A DNA stretch of 64,000 nt from DASYTH01 sp035762905 (GTDB lineage: Bacteria > Actinomycetota > Actinomycetes > Mycobacteriales > Pseudonocardiaceae), in NCBI RefSeq assembly GCF_035762905.1, contig NZ_DASUCC010000095.1, forward strand, positions 62,001 to 126,000, in the 5' to 3' direction. The position numbers and the translations under genes are program-made. Under the pieces are notes generated by a model. That model had not been told where the DNA came from. It did not search any database and saw nothing but the letters and a program-made list of their open reading frames with translations. This document shows positions 55,344 through 64,000 of this stretch, piece after piece; position 1 is the first letter of the stretch; every line of letters starts with the position of its first letter.

Positions 55344-56767
55344 CGTTGGAGCAACGCGCAGAACATCGCGTCCGTGCCGTGCCGATGCGGCCACAGCTGC
55401 GCGTACGGGCCGTCGCCGAGACCGGGCAGGTCCGGCAGGAACTCCCGGACGTCCAGCGGGGTCACCCCGGTCCGGCGGATCACGTCGGACACCACGCCGA
55501 CGGTCTCGGCCAGGTGCGGCGAGCACACCACGTAGGCCACCACGCCGCCGGGCCGCACCAGTTCTACGGCCGCGCCGAGCAGCTCGCGCTGCAACCGGGT
55601 CAGCTCGCCCACGTCGGAGGGCTGGCGCCGCCAGCGCGCCTCCGGCCGGCGGCGCAACGCACCGAGGCCGGTGCACGGGGCGTCGACCAGCACCCGGTCG
55701 AAGCCGCCGGGCAGCCCGCTGTCCCGGCCGTCCGCGACGTGCACGGTGACCGGCAGGCCGTCGGTGGCCTGCTCGACCAGCTTGGCCCGGTGCGGCGTCT
55801 TGTCCACCGCGTCCACCGTGCCGCCGTTGATCGCGGCCAGCGCGCCGAGCAGCGCGGCCTTGCCGCCCGGCCCGGCGCACAGGTCCAGCCAGCGCAGGTC
55901 CGGCCCGGCCAGCTCGGGGCGGGTCAGCGCGAGCGCGCACAGCTGGCTGCCCTCGTCCTGCACCGCGGCCAGCCGTTCGCGGACCGGGCCGAGCTGGCCC
56001 GGATCCCCCGCTCCCGGCTCCAGCCGGACCCCGTAGGGCGAGTAGGGCGCCTCCTCGCCGCCGGTCATCGCGGCCAGCTCCTCGGCGCTCACCTCGCCGG
56101 GCCGGGCCACCAGGTGCACGGCCGGCCGCTCGTTGTCCGCGGTCAGCGCGGCGGCGAGTTCTTCCCCGGTGTCGCCGAGCGCGTCGGCGAACGCCCGGGC
56201 CACCCAGCGCGGGTGCGCGGTGCGCACGGCCAGGTTGCCGACCGGGTCCTGTTCGGGATCCGGGGCGAGCTGGCGGATCCAGGTCTCCTCGTCCTGTTCG
56301 GACACCTTGCGCAGCACCGCGTTGGCGAACCCGGCGACCCGGGAGCCCAGCTCGGCGCGCACCAGGTCCACTGTGGACCCGACCGCGGCGTGTGGCGGAA
56401 TCCTGGTGCGCAGCAGCTGATAGCAACCCAGCCGCAGCGCGTCCAGCAGCTGAGGCTCCACTTTGGACAGCGGGCGGTCGATGCATTCGCCGAGCACCTG
56501 GTCCAGCAGGCCGGACATGCGGCACGCGCCATAGGCCAGCTCGGTGGCCAGGGCCGCGTCCCGGCCGGTGATCCGCCGCTCCCGCAACAGCTGCGGCAGC
56601 AGCAGGTTCGCGTAGGCGTCCCGGTGCCGGACCGCGCGCAGCGTGTCCAGTGCCGCCTGGCGGGCCGGGTCGTCGGCCGGCGGCCGGCGCGGCTGGTCCG
56701 CGCGCCGCGGCGGATGCGGTCCGCGCGGCCGGGACGGCCGCGCGGAGCGGCGGCCGGCCTCGCTCAT
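55340..56767 (-). CDS. rsmB: 16S rRNA cytosine-C5 methyltransferase RsmB
   Basis: A 475-residue enzyme with an N-terminal NusB-like RNA-binding domain (about 35-165) and a C-terminal SAM domain. The SAM site reads DLCAGPGGKAALLGAL; catalytic cysteines are in VDAPCTGLGALRRRPEARW and YVVCSPHLAET. The first ~30 residues are basic and low-complexity. The ATG overlaps the fmt stop. Confidence 0.95.
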   Translation of the reverse strand: MSEAGRRSARPSRPRGPHPPRRADQPRRPPADDPARQAALDTLRAVRHRDAYANLLLPQLLRERRITGRDAALATELAYGACRMSGLLDQVLGECIDRPLSKVEPQLLDALRLGCYQLLRTRIPPHAAVGSTVDLVRAELGSRVAGFANAVLRKVSEQDEETWIRQLAPDPEQDPVGNLAVRTAHPRWVARAFADALGDTGEELAAALTADNERPAVHLVARPGEVSAEELAAMTGGEEAPYSPYGVRLEPGAGDPGQLGPVRERLAAVQDEGSQLCALALTRPELAGPDLRWLDLCAGPGGKAALLGALAAINGGTVDAVDKTPHRAKLVEQATDGLPVTVHVADGRDSGLPGGFDRVLVDAPCTGLGALRRRPEARWRRQPSDVGELTRLQRELLGAAVELVRPGGVVAYVVCSPHLAETVGVVSDVIRRTGVTPLDVREFLPDLPGLGDGPYAQLWPHRHGTDAMFCALLQR

Positions 56768-57690
56768 GTCAACCTCTCCCCCGGCTCGATCCGCACGCCG
56801 CGGGCCCAGTCCGTGGCCGGCATGCGCTTCTTGGCCTGAGCCTGCACCTCGCCCAGCCGCACCGGCCCGGTCGCGGTGCCGACCAGCACCTGCCGGCGCT
56901 CCACCCGCAGCTCGCCGGGACCCAGTCGCTCGGCGTCGGCCTGCGCCACCGGACCGAGCTTGATCCGCTCGTCGCGGAAACCGGCCCAGGCGCCGGGATC
57001 CGGGGTCATCGCCCGGACCAGCCGGTCCACCGCCAGCGCCGGCAGGGCGAAGTCCACCCGCGCGTCCTCCACGGTGACCTTCGGCGCGTAGCTCGCCCCG
57101 TCCGGGATCTGCTCCTTCGGTTCCAGCAGGCCGCCCTCCACACCGTCCACAGTGGACAGGAGCAGATCGGCGCCGGCATCGGCGAGGCGGTCCAACAGAT
57201 CACCCGCGGTGTCACCGGGCCGGATCGGCTCGGTGAGCACCCCGAACACCGGCCCGGCGTCCAACTCCTTGACGATCCGGAACGTGCTCGCCCCGGTGAT
57301 CTCGTCGCCGGCCCGCACCGCCGCCTGCACCGGCGCCGCGCCCCGCCAGGCCGGCAGCACCGAGAAGTGCAGGTTGATCCAGCCGTGCGGCGGGATGTCC
57401 AGCGCCGCCTGCGGCAACAGCGCGCCGTAGGCCACCACCGGGCAGCAGTCCGGGGCCAGTTCGCGCAGCCGGTCCAGGAACGCCGGGTCGGACGCCTTAC
57501 GCGGGGTGAGCACCTCGATGCCGTGCTCGTCGGCCAGCGCGGCCACCGGCGAGCGGACCACGTGCCGACCCCGGCCGGCCTGCGCGTCCGGGCGAGTGAC
57601 CACGGCAAGCACCTCGTGCCGGCCGGAGTCCAGAAACGCCCGCAACGACGGCAGCGCCGGCGCCGGCGTCCCGGCGAACACCACCCGCAT
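56764..57690 (-). CDS. fmt: Methionyl-tRNA formyltransferase
   Basis: A 308-residue enzyme that formylates initiator tRNA. It has MRVVFAGTPAPALPSL, RPDAQAGRG, the catalytic NLHFSVLPAWRGAAPVQ and a C-terminal OB domain. The ATG overlaps the def stop by one base (TGATG). Formylation and deformylation genes are thus coupled. Confidence 0.97.
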   Translation of the reverse strand: MRVVFAGTPAPALPSLRAFLDSGRHEVLAVVTRPDAQAGRGRHVVRSPVAALADEHGIEVLTPRKASDPAFLDRLRELAPDCCPVVAYGALLPQAALDIPPHGWINLHFSVLPAWRGAAPVQAAVRAGDEITGASTFRIVKELDAGPVFGVLTEPIRPGDTAGDLLDRLADAGADLLLSTVDGVEGGLLEPKEQIPDGASYAPKVTVEDARVDFALPALAVDRLVRAMTPDPGAWAGFRDERIKLGPVAQADAERLGPGELRVERRQVLVGTATGPVRLGEVQAQAKKRMPATDWARGVRIEPGERLT

Positions 57691-58250
57691 CAGGATCTGC
57701 CCACCGTCTCCCCGCCGAACAACGGGTGCGGGCTCTCCTTGATCGTCGGCAGGGTGCCGTCGAACCAGTCGGCCGCCCGGATCGCCTTCATCGCCGCCTT
57801 GCGGGTCTCGGCGTCGAGCCGGTCGACGAACAGCACCCCGTCCAGGTGGTCGGTCTCGTGCTGGATGCACCGGGCCAGCATGTCGCTGCCGCGCACCTCG
57901 ATCGGCTCGCCGTGCATGTCCCAGCCGCGGGCCACCACGTCGCGGTGCCGCCGGCAGTCCCAGTACATGCCGGGAATGGACAGGCAGCCCTCCTCGCCGT
58001 CCTGGTACTCCTCGCCGAGCGCCGTCCAGGTCGGATTGACCAGGTGGCCGGCGGCGCCGTCGCAGTGGTAGGTGAACACCCGCAGGCCCACGCCCAGCTG
58101 CGGGGCGGCCAGGCCGGCTCCGCCCTGCGACTCCATCGTTTCCCACAGGTCCCGGACCAGGATGGCCAGTTCCTTGTCGAAGTCGACCACCTCGGCCGCC
58201 GGGGTACGCAGGACCGGGTCCCCGAAAAGCCGGATCGGTTGAACGGTCAC
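57690..58250 (-). CDS. def: Peptide deformylase
   Basis: A 186-residue metalloenzyme removing formyl groups from new proteins. Motif 1 is GGAGLAAPQLGV, motif 2 EEGCLSIPGM (metal Cys), motif 3 QHETDHLDG (HExxH). It begins the def-fmt-rsmB-flavoprotein-asparaginase series. Confidence 0.97.
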   Translation of the reverse strand: MTVQPIRLFGDPVLRTPAAEVVDFDKELAILVRDLWETMESQGGAGLAAPQLGVGLRVFTYHCDGAAGHLVNPTWTALGEEYQDGEEGCLSIPGMYWDCRRHRDVVARGWDMHGEPIEVRGSDMLARCIQHETDHLDGVLFVDRLDAETRKAAMKAIRAADWFDGTLPTIKESPHPLFGGETVGRS

Positions 58251-58379
58251 GGAACTCCCTCGAATCGCAGTGGATCGGCGCCCAGTCTAGGCACCGCCCG
58301 GCCGAGATCGCCGCAACAGTCACGGCGCAGCGGGCACATCCAGGTATGAGAACCTCGACGGATCCAACTGGGAGTGCGA

Positions 58380-58958
58380 ATGCCGGCCCAGCCTGACACC
58401 GTGCCCGCCGCAACCAGCGACGGCACGCTGTGGACCCGCGCGGCGGGCGGCGACCGGTCCGCGTTCACGGAGCTGTTCGAGCGGCACGCCGAGGCGGTGT
58501 GGAACCACGCCTACCGGTTGACCGGGTCGTGGAGCCGCGCCGAGGACCTCGCCTCCGCCACGTTCCTCACCGCGTGGCGGCGGCGGGGCTCGGTGACGCT
58601 GGTCCGGGACAGCGCGCTGCCCTGGCTGTACGCGGTGGCCGCCAACCTGGCCCGCACCGAGTACCGCAGCAGCACCCGGTTCCTGCGCGCGGTGCGCAGA
58701 CTGCCGGCGCCTGACGCGGTCACCGACCATGCCGACGCCGTGGCCGACCGGATCGACGACGAGAACCGGCTGCGCGCCGTGCTGGCCGCGATCCGCACCC
58801 TGCCCAAGGCCGAGCGGCAGGCCGTCGAGCTGTGCCTGCTCGGCGAGCTGAGCACGGCCGACGCCGCGGAACTGCTCGGCGTGGCCGAGGTCAGCATCCG
58901 CTCCCGAATCTCCCGGGCCCGGGCCCGGCTGCGCACCCAGTTGGAGGACACGCCATGA
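58380..58958 (+). CDS. ECF-family RNA polymerase sigma factor
   Basis: A 192-residue ECF sigma factor. Region 2 includes FTELFERHAEAVWNHAYRLTGSWSRAEDLASATFLTAWRRR in separate helices; region 4 includes LPKAERQAVELCLLGELSTADAAELLGVAEVSIRSRISRAR. ATG 58380 has GGGAG six bases upstream; GTG 58374 is an alternative. Its stop overlaps the next gene (ATGA), a likely regulator. Confidence 0.92.
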   Translation: MPAQPDTVPAATSDGTLWTRAAGGDRSAFTELFERHAEAVWNHAYRLTGSWSRAEDLASATFLTAWRRRGSVTLVRDSALPWLYAVAANLARTEYRSSTRFLRAVRRLPAPDAVTDHADAVADRIDDENRLRAVLAAIRTLPKAERQAVELCLLGELSTADAAELLGVAEVSIRSRISRARARLRTQLEDTP

Positions 58959-60226
58959 CCGACCTCGACGAGTCGACCCTGCCCCCGCGCCGCCCGCTGC
59001 CCGACGAGGTGCGCGACCGGATGCGCGTCACCGTGCTGGCCGGCGGGCGCCCGGCACACTTCCGGCCGAACCGGACCCGCCGGCCACTCGCCGTGGCCGC
59101 GAGCGTGATCGCACTCATGGCCGGCGCCGCGGTTGCCGTACAGACCGTGACCGGCCCAGACGAGATCACCGGGGACCAGCCCCCACCGCTGGACCGGGCC
59201 ACCGCCGACGCCAACCTGGACCGGTGCTGGCGGGCGCTGGCCGACAAGCAGCGCACGGTGCCCGGCCGCGACACCTGGATGCCGGTGCTCATGGTCGCGA
59301 ACCGCGGTATCACGGTGACCGCCGCTCGGGCTGCGGGCAAGCCGCTGTTCTGCGAGACCACCGGCACCACGGCCACGGTCTCGGACCCGAACGCGGTCCC
59401 GCACCCCATCGAAGACACCGGGACCGCCGCCATGCTGGTCGGCAGCGCCGGCTCGGTCAGCGGCGTCGTCGATCCGGAGTGGCGGCAGCTGGCACTGGAA
59501 GTCAAGACGGAAGGCCCCGGTAAGCCGGTCGCGCTCACCGGAACCGTGATCAAGGACGGGCTGTTCGTCGGCTTCGCCCCAATGACCTTGGGCCGCCCCA
59601 CCGATCGGATTCGCGCCCTGCGGGAGGTGCCAGGGCGGCCGAGCCCGGAGTATCCCTGGCAGGACCTCCCGGCAGCGCCGGACCCGCTCGTGCCGAACGC
59701 GGTGGACGCCGTGCCGCCCCCGGTCGACCGAACCGCCGAGATGGCCGAGGTGTTCGACGACTGCAAGAGGGGGTCCAACGGGTCGTTGGACTGGACCGGC
59801 TGGGAGCCGGTGGCCATCGCCGGCACCGCACCCAACCGAACCCTGCTGCTGAGGTCCGGTCTGCGGATCATGAAATGCACCATCCATCCCTCCAGCTGGG
59901 ACGGTTACGACGGCCCGGGCTACACGTACGGGCCGTGGCCGCACGGCACCATCGCGCCGGCCGAGCCACTGTCGTACGTCACGTGGGAGTCGGTCGGCCC
60001 CGAGCAGGCGGTATTCGGCCTGCTCCGGTCGGACGTTGCGACGATGGAGCTGATCGGACCCGGCGGTTTCCCGATCAATGTGCCGATCGAGGGGGGATAT
60101 TTCACCGTGACCTTCCCGACGTTCGGCATCTACGGGCCGGAGCTGACTGTGGTGCTCAGAAACGGCTCGGGCACCGAGGTTCACCGCGGGCCGCTGCCCG
60201 TCATGGCCGACACCATGACTAGATGA
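58955..60226 (+). CDS. Single-pass membrane protein paired with the ECF sigma
   Basis: A 423-residue protein with a short cytoplasmic N-terminus (DEVRDRMRVTVLAGG), one membrane span (about residues 46-63) and a large extracellular part with several Cys. Overlap with the sigma gene and the topology suggest an anti-sigma-like partner. No zinc anti-sigma HxxxCxxC motif is visible. The extracellular domain is not recognised. Its 3' end overlaps convergent priA by eight bases. Confidence 0.8.
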   Translation: MTDLDESTLPPRRPLPDEVRDRMRVTVLAGGRPAHFRPNRTRRPLAVAASVIALMAGAAVAVQTVTGPDEITGDQPPPLDRATADANLDRCWRALADKQRTVPGRDTWMPVLMVANRGITVTAARAAGKPLFCETTGTTATVSDPNAVPHPIEDTGTAAMLVGSAGSVSGVVDPEWRQLALEVKTEGPGKPVALTGTVIKDGLFVGFAPMTLGRPTDRIRALREVPGRPSPEYPWQDLPAAPDPLVPNAVDAVPPPVDRTAEMAEVFDDCKRGSNGSLDWTGWEPVAIAGTAPNRTLLLRSGLRIMKCTIHPSSWDGYDGPGYTYGPWPHGTIAPAEPLSYVTWESVGPEQAVFGLLRSDVATMELIGPGGFPINVPIEGGYFTVTFPTFGIYGPELTVVLRNGSGTEVHRGPLPVMADTMTR

Positions 60227-62213
60227 GCTCGAGCGGATCGAGCTGGACCCGGAGCGGGTCCAGCTCCTTCCGCGCGGTGCGGACGGCCTGGGTGGCGGCG
60301 AGGGCGGCGGCCAGGGCCCGGCCGTCCGGGCGGGCCACCCGGAGCAGGGCGCGCTCGCGTTCCGGGTCACCGGCCTGGTGGTCACCGCCGAGCGGGACCG
60401 GGCCGAGGATCTCGCCGGAGGTGGGGAGCGACAGCTCGTCCAGGAACGCGGCGACCGCATTGGGCGGGCCGTCCACGGTGGCCATCCGCACGGCCGGCGG
60501 GAAGCCCAGCTCGGTGCGGGCGGCCAGCTCCTGCGCCGCGTGCCAGGCCGGGTCCCAGCGCACCAGGGCCTGCACCGGGGCCAGCGCCGACTCGGCCAGT
60601 ACCACCACCCGGCCCCCGGCGGCACCGGGGCGGACCAGCGCGGCCGCCGCCATCCAGCGGCGCAGCGCCTCCTCCGCGGCGCGCAGGTCGGCCCGGCCGA
60701 GCAGGGCCCAGCCGTCCAGCAGCAGCGCGGCACCGTAGCCGCCGGCGGCCACCGGCTCCGCGCCGGGTGTGGCCACCACCAGCGCCGCCTTTCCGTCCAC
60801 TTCGGACAGGACGTGGCTGGCGCCGGAGGTGAGCACCGGGACATCCGGAAACGACCGGCCCAGTTCCTCGGCGGTGCGCCGGGCGCCGACCAGCACCGCC
60901 CGCAGCCGCCGGGAGCCGCATTCGGTACACCGGAAGGTGGCGTCCGGGGCCCCGCACCAGCGGCAGTACGGGGGGCTGGGCATTCCGCCGGACTCGCCGC
61001 CGCGCAGCGCCAGCGGGCCGGCGCAGCGGCGGCACCTGGCCGGCGCACGGCAGGTCTGGCAGGACAGCGCCGGGACGTAGCCGGCCCTGGGCACCTGCAC
61101 CAGCACCGGCGTCCCGGCGGCCAGCGCGCCGCGGGCCGCGTCGAACGCCACCGACGGGATCCGGGCCGCTCGCGCCGCCGGGTCCCTGGCCAGTTGGGAG
61201 TCGTGCTCGCCGATCGCGGTGACCCTCGGCGCGGCGTCCCGGACCGTGTCCCGAGCGGCGACGATCTCCGGCGCCCAACCCGAGTCGACCAGCAGCTGCG
61301 CCTCCGCGGTGCGGGCGAACCCGCCGACCAGCATCGCCGCGCCGGACAGGTGGGCCCGCTGCACCAGCACGTCGCGCACGTGCGGATACGGCGAGCGCGG
61401 CTCGGCGTGCAGGTCGTCCCCGTCGTCCCAGACCGCGAACACCCCGGGCCGCACCAGCGGGGCGAACGCGGTCGCCCGGGTGCCCACGACGATCCGGGCG
61501 GCACCGCGCAGCGCGGCCAGCCAGCGCCGGTACCGCTGGGCCGGGCCCAGGTCCGCGGACAGCGCGACCACCGCCGGCTCGCCGGCCAGCGCCACGCACG
61601 CCGCGTGCAGCCTTGCCACGTCCCGGTGGTCCGGAACCACCAGCAGCGCGCCCCGGCCGGTTGCCGCCGCGGTGGCCGCCACCTCGGCCAACCGGGCCGG
61701 CCAGTCCTCGTCGGGCAGCGCCTGCCACACCGCCTGCGCCCGGCGGCCCTCGCGCAGCGCGTCCAGGAACGCGGATCCGCGCGGGTAGCGCCGCCAGCCG
61801 TCCGCGGCGGGGGGGTCCGGCGCCGGGGGCGGTTCGGCCGGCGGCTCGGCCTCGACCCGGGCGTGCCGGGGCGGCACGGCCAGCCGCAACACGTCGATCA
61901 TGGTGCCGCCGTACCGGTCGGCCACCGCCCGGGCCAGCGTGGCGATCTCCGGTGCGAGCACCGGCTCGGCCGACACCACCCGGTCCAGGAACTCCAGCCG
62001 CCCGGTGTGCTCGGACTCCTCGACCCGGTCCAGCAGGAACCCGTCGACGCGCTGTCCGGCGAACCGCACGCGCACCCGGCAGCCGGGCACCGCGGTGGCA
62101 TCGAGCTGCTCCGGCACCAGGTAGTCGAACGGCCGGTCCAGGTGGGCGAGCGGCACGTCCACCTGCACGCGCGCGACCGGCAGCGTCGCCGCGGGTTTCC
62201 GCTCGCCCTTCAC
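60219..62213 (-). CDS. priA: PriA-like primosomal protein lacking helicase motifs
   Basis: A 664-residue actinobacterial PriA. The N-terminal 3'-DNA-binding domain is present (ARVQVDVPLAHLDRPFDYLVP), as are the zinc-binding cysteines (SCQTCRAPARCRRCAGPL, YCRWCGAP, FRCTECGSRR). No GxTGSGKT Walker A is seen, and the DEEH position reads WDDGDD. It is therefore probably a DNA-binding restart factor without ATP-driven helicase activity. GTG 62213 follows GGAGG. Confidence 0.92.
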   Translation of the reverse strand: MKGERKPAATLPVARVQVDVPLAHLDRPFDYLVPEQLDATAVPGCRVRVRFAGQRVDGFLLDRVEESEHTGRLEFLDRVVSAEPVLAPEIATLARAVADRYGGTMIDVLRLAVPPRHARVEAEPPAEPPPAPDPPAADGWRRYPRGSAFLDALREGRRAQAVWQALPDEDWPARLAEVAATAAATGRGALLVVPDHRDVARLHAACVALAGEPAVVALSADLGPAQRYRRWLAALRGAARIVVGTRATAFAPLVRPGVFAVWDDGDDLHAEPRSPYPHVRDVLVQRAHLSGAAMLVGGFARTAEAQLLVDSGWAPEIVAARDTVRDAAPRVTAIGEHDSQLARDPAARAARIPSVAFDAARGALAAGTPVLVQVPRAGYVPALSCQTCRAPARCRRCAGPLALRGGESGGMPSPPYCRWCGAPDATFRCTECGSRRLRAVLVGARRTAEELGRSFPDVPVLTSGASHVLSEVDGKAALVVATPGAEPVAAGGYGAALLLDGWALLGRADLRAAEEALRRWMAAAALVRPGAAGGRVVVLAESALAPVQALVRWDPAWHAAQELAARTELGFPPAVRMATVDGPPNAVAAFLDELSLPTSGEILGPVPLGGDHQAGDPERERALLRVARPDGRALAAALAATQAVRTARKELDPLRVQLDPLELI

Positions 62214-62276
62214 GACGCCGCCTCCGCGGGAGAGAGCACGTCGGCGGTCACGACGCCGGTCTACCAGAACGACCCG

Positions 62277-62672
62277 TCAGACATCCGGCTCGGTGGTGTA
62301 GTACGCCGCGTACATGGCCGCCAGCTCGGACCGCTGGGCGCCGCTGGACTCCTCCCGGATCTTGCGGTTCAGTCCGACCGGGAACCCCTGCCGGATCAGC
62401 CGGCGCTCCGAGGCGTCCTCGATGAAGGCCAGCGAGAAGAACAGCCCGACCGACACCCCGGTCACGACCATCCAGATCCGCAGGGTCAGCGGGATCGGCA
62501 GCAGCAACAGCAACAGCCACACGGAGTGCTGCACCATCGCCCGGCACAGGTGCCGGAGCACCCAGGTCGGGGCGGTCAGGTCGTAGAGCACCCACTCGCG
62601 GTACTCGTCGGGCAGCCGGCCACCGACCGCGTACCACAGCCAGCGGATCGGACCTGGGCGACTGCGCCCCAT
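62277..62672 (-). CDS. DUF5313 membrane protein
   Basis: A 131-residue protein. It begins with GRSRPGPIRWLWYAVGGRLPDEYREWVLYDLT, written here in two parts of a typical DUF5313 start. Two membrane helices follow (about 48-85), then a basic C-terminus. The family is restricted to actinobacteria and uncharacterised. It lies between metK and priA, as in related genomes. Confidence 0.85.
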   Translation of the reverse strand: MGRSRPGPIRWLWYAVGGRLPDEYREWVLYDLTAPTWVLRHLCRAMVQHSVWLLLLLLPIPLTLRIWMVVTGVSVGLFFSLAFIEDASERRLIRQGFPVGLNRKIREESSGAQRSELAAMYAAYYTTEPDV

Positions 62673-62715
62673 CTCTGCGACTCTACTGCCGGCGATCGAC
62701 GCGGACCGGCCGAGC

Positions 62716-62751
62716 GGAAAGCCGCGCCGGTTGCCAACGGCGCGGCTTTCC
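62716..62751 (-). terminator. Perfect 14-bp hairpin after metK
   Basis: GGAAAGCCGCGCCG (62716-62729) pairs with CGGCGCGGCTTTCC (62738-62751) around an eight-base loop. It begins eight bases past the metK stop. This is the strongest terminator in the window. Confidence 0.85.
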
Positions 62752-62759
62752 GTGGCGGT

Positions 62760-63953
62760 TCAGGCGCCCGCGGCGCTCTTCAGCGCGTCGGCGCGGTCGA
62801 TGCGCTCCCACGGCAGGTCCAGGTCCGGCCGGCCGAAGTGCCCGTAGGCCGCGGTCTGCGCGTAGATCGGACGCAGCAGGTCCAGGTCGCGGATGATCGC
62901 GGCCGGGCGCAGGTCGAACACCTGGGTGATCGCCTGCTGGATCTTGCTCGGATCCACGGTCTCGGTGCCGAACGTCTCCACGAACAGGCCGACCGGGGCG
63001 GCCTTGCCGATCGCGTAGGCCACCTGCACCTCAACCCGCGAGGCCAGGCCGGCGGCCACGGTGTTCTTGGCCACCCAGCGCATCGCGTAGGCCGCCGAGC
63101 GGTCCACCTTCGACGGGTCCTTGCCGGAGAACGCGCCGCCGCCGTGCCGGGCCATCCCGCCGTAGGTGTCCACGATGATCTTGCGACCGGTCAGCCCGGC
63201 GTCGCCCATCGGACCGCCGATGACGAACCGGCCGGTCGGGTTGACCAGCAGCCGGACGTTGGTCGTGTCCAGCTCCAGCTCGGCCAGCTCCGGGGCCATG
63301 ACCTGCTCGCGGATGTCCACGCCGAGCAGCCGGTCCAGGTCGATGCCGTCGGCGTGCTGGCTGGACACCACCACGGTGTCCAGGCGCACCGCCTGGTCGC
63401 CGGCGTACTCGATGGTCACCTGGGTCTTGCCGTCCGGCCGCAGGTAGGGCAGCACACCGTTCTTGCGGGCGTTGGTCAGTCGCCGGGACAGCCGGTGGGC
63501 CAGCGCGATCGGCAGCGGCATCAGCTCGGGCGTGTCGGTGCACGCGTAGCCGAACATCAGGCCCTGGTCGCCCGCACCCTGCCGGGCGATCTCATCTTCG
63601 GCCAGCTCCACCCGGGACTCGTAGGCGGTGTCCACGCCCTGCGCGATGTCCGGGGACTGCGCGCCGATCGCGATGTTCACCCCGCACGAGTTGCCGTCGA
63701 AACCCTTCGCCGAGGAGTCGTAGCCGATCTTGAGAATGACATCGCGCACGATGGTCGGGATGTCGGCCCAGGCTTCGGTGGTCACCTCGCCGGCGACGTG
63801 AACCTGGCCCGTGGTGACCATGGTCTCCACGGCGACTCGGGAGCGGGGGTCCTTGGCGAGCAGAGCGTCCAGGATGGAGTCGCTGATGGCATCGCAGATC
63901 TTGTCCGGATGGCCCTCGGTCACCGACTCTGAAGTGAACAATCTGGACGTCAC
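62760..63953 (-). CDS. metK: S-adenosylmethionine synthetase
   Basis: A 397-residue enzyme that makes SAM from methionine and ATP. It has SVTEGHPDKICDAISD, GAGDQGLMFGYA, GGAFSGKDPSKVDRSAAY and the C-terminal GHFGRPDLDLPWE. It starts at GTG 63953 with AGGTAGG upstream. Only 47 bases of its leader are in the window, so a riboswitch cannot be judged. Confidence 0.98.
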   Translation of the reverse strand: MTSRLFTSESVTEGHPDKICDAISDSILDALLAKDPRSRVAVETMVTTGQVHVAGEVTTEAWADIPTIVRDVILKIGYDSSAKGFDGNSCGVNIAIGAQSPDIAQGVDTAYESRVELAEDEIARQGAGDQGLMFGYACTDTPELMPLPIALAHRLSRRLTNARKNGVLPYLRPDGKTQVTIEYAGDQAVRLDTVVVSSQHADGIDLDRLLGVDIREQVMAPELAELELDTTNVRLLVNPTGRFVIGGPMGDAGLTGRKIIVDTYGGMARHGGGAFSGKDPSKVDRSAAYAMRWVAKNTVAAGLASRVEVQVAYAIGKAAPVGLFVETFGTETVDPSKIQQAITQVFDLRPAAIIRDLDLLRPIYAQTAAYGHFGRPDLDLPWERIDRADALKSAAGA

Positions 63954-64000
63954 GACAGCAAACCTACCTAACTTCGTTTGAGTACCGCTGGACCTGCGGA

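Noticed and set aside
60378..63932. An 1184-codon open frame opposite priA and metK
   Set aside because: Composition is that of an antisense shadow, and both opposite genes are unambiguous.
63954..64000. SAM riboswitch upstream of metK
   Set aside because: Only 47 bases of leader are present, and no stem fitting a SAM aptamer can be judged.

Overview
The window is chromosomal DNA of a high-GC actinomycete, most likely Pseudonocardiales or a close relative. The evidence is very high third-position GC, many GTG starts and ATGA/GTGA overlaps, RbpA, WhiA, OpcA, a mycobacterial-type SufR/suf operon, an MptB-type mannosyltransferase and a DUF5313 protein. Gene order from suf to metK broadly follows the Mycobacterium tuberculosis Rv1466-to-Rv1392 stretch (known from memory, not computed), so most of it is conserved core chromosome.

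Region 1 (1 to about 6110) is the end of an integrated element whose other end lies left of the window. It holds a DUF4236 protein, an OGG-fold (8-oxoguanine glycosylase-like) gene broken by an in-frame TGA, an unidentified 618-residue protein with a nuclease-like motif, an excisionase-type regulator, an XRE regulator and a tyrosine recombinase. It abuts the 3' end of tRNA-Pro(GGG).

Region 2 (6.2-9.1 kb) is der-plsC-cmk. Region 3 (9.2-22.8 kb) has a membrane-anchored pseudo-peptidase, the SufR-controlled Fe-S operon sufR-B-D-Rieske-C-S-U-T-mug, then on the other strand mptB, an ABC exporter, ctaA (haem A synthase) and qor. Region 4 (22.8-27.1 kb) is accessory: a two-TM protein of unknown family, a cupin-type protein and an HD hydrolase behind a promoter embedded in GTCACC half-sites, followed by a TetR/hydrolase divergon.

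Region 5 (27-36.5 kb) is ctaB and a pentose-phosphate operon, tkt-tal-pgi-zwf-opcA-pgl. Region 6 (36.5-48.7 kb) has pabB, an orphan histidine kinase, rbpA, secG, tpiA-pgk-gap, whiA-yvcK-rapZ and uvrC. Region 7 (48.8-64 kb) has small membrane proteins, a Rieske lipoprotein, ribH-ribBA-ribE-rpe (no ribD), an asparaginase, a flavoprotein, rsmB-fmt-def, an ECF sigma/membrane partner pair, a helicase-dead priA, a DUF5313 protein and metK.

Three patterns cut across the genes. A dispersed repeat begins at or next to the upstream stop codon at four unrelated junctions (zwf/opcA, gap/pgk, rapZ/yvcK, 50115). Several plus-strand genes look leaderless, with TANNNT six to eight bases before a GTG. The least explained loci are the 618-residue island protein and the 23.0-25.5 kb three-gene module.
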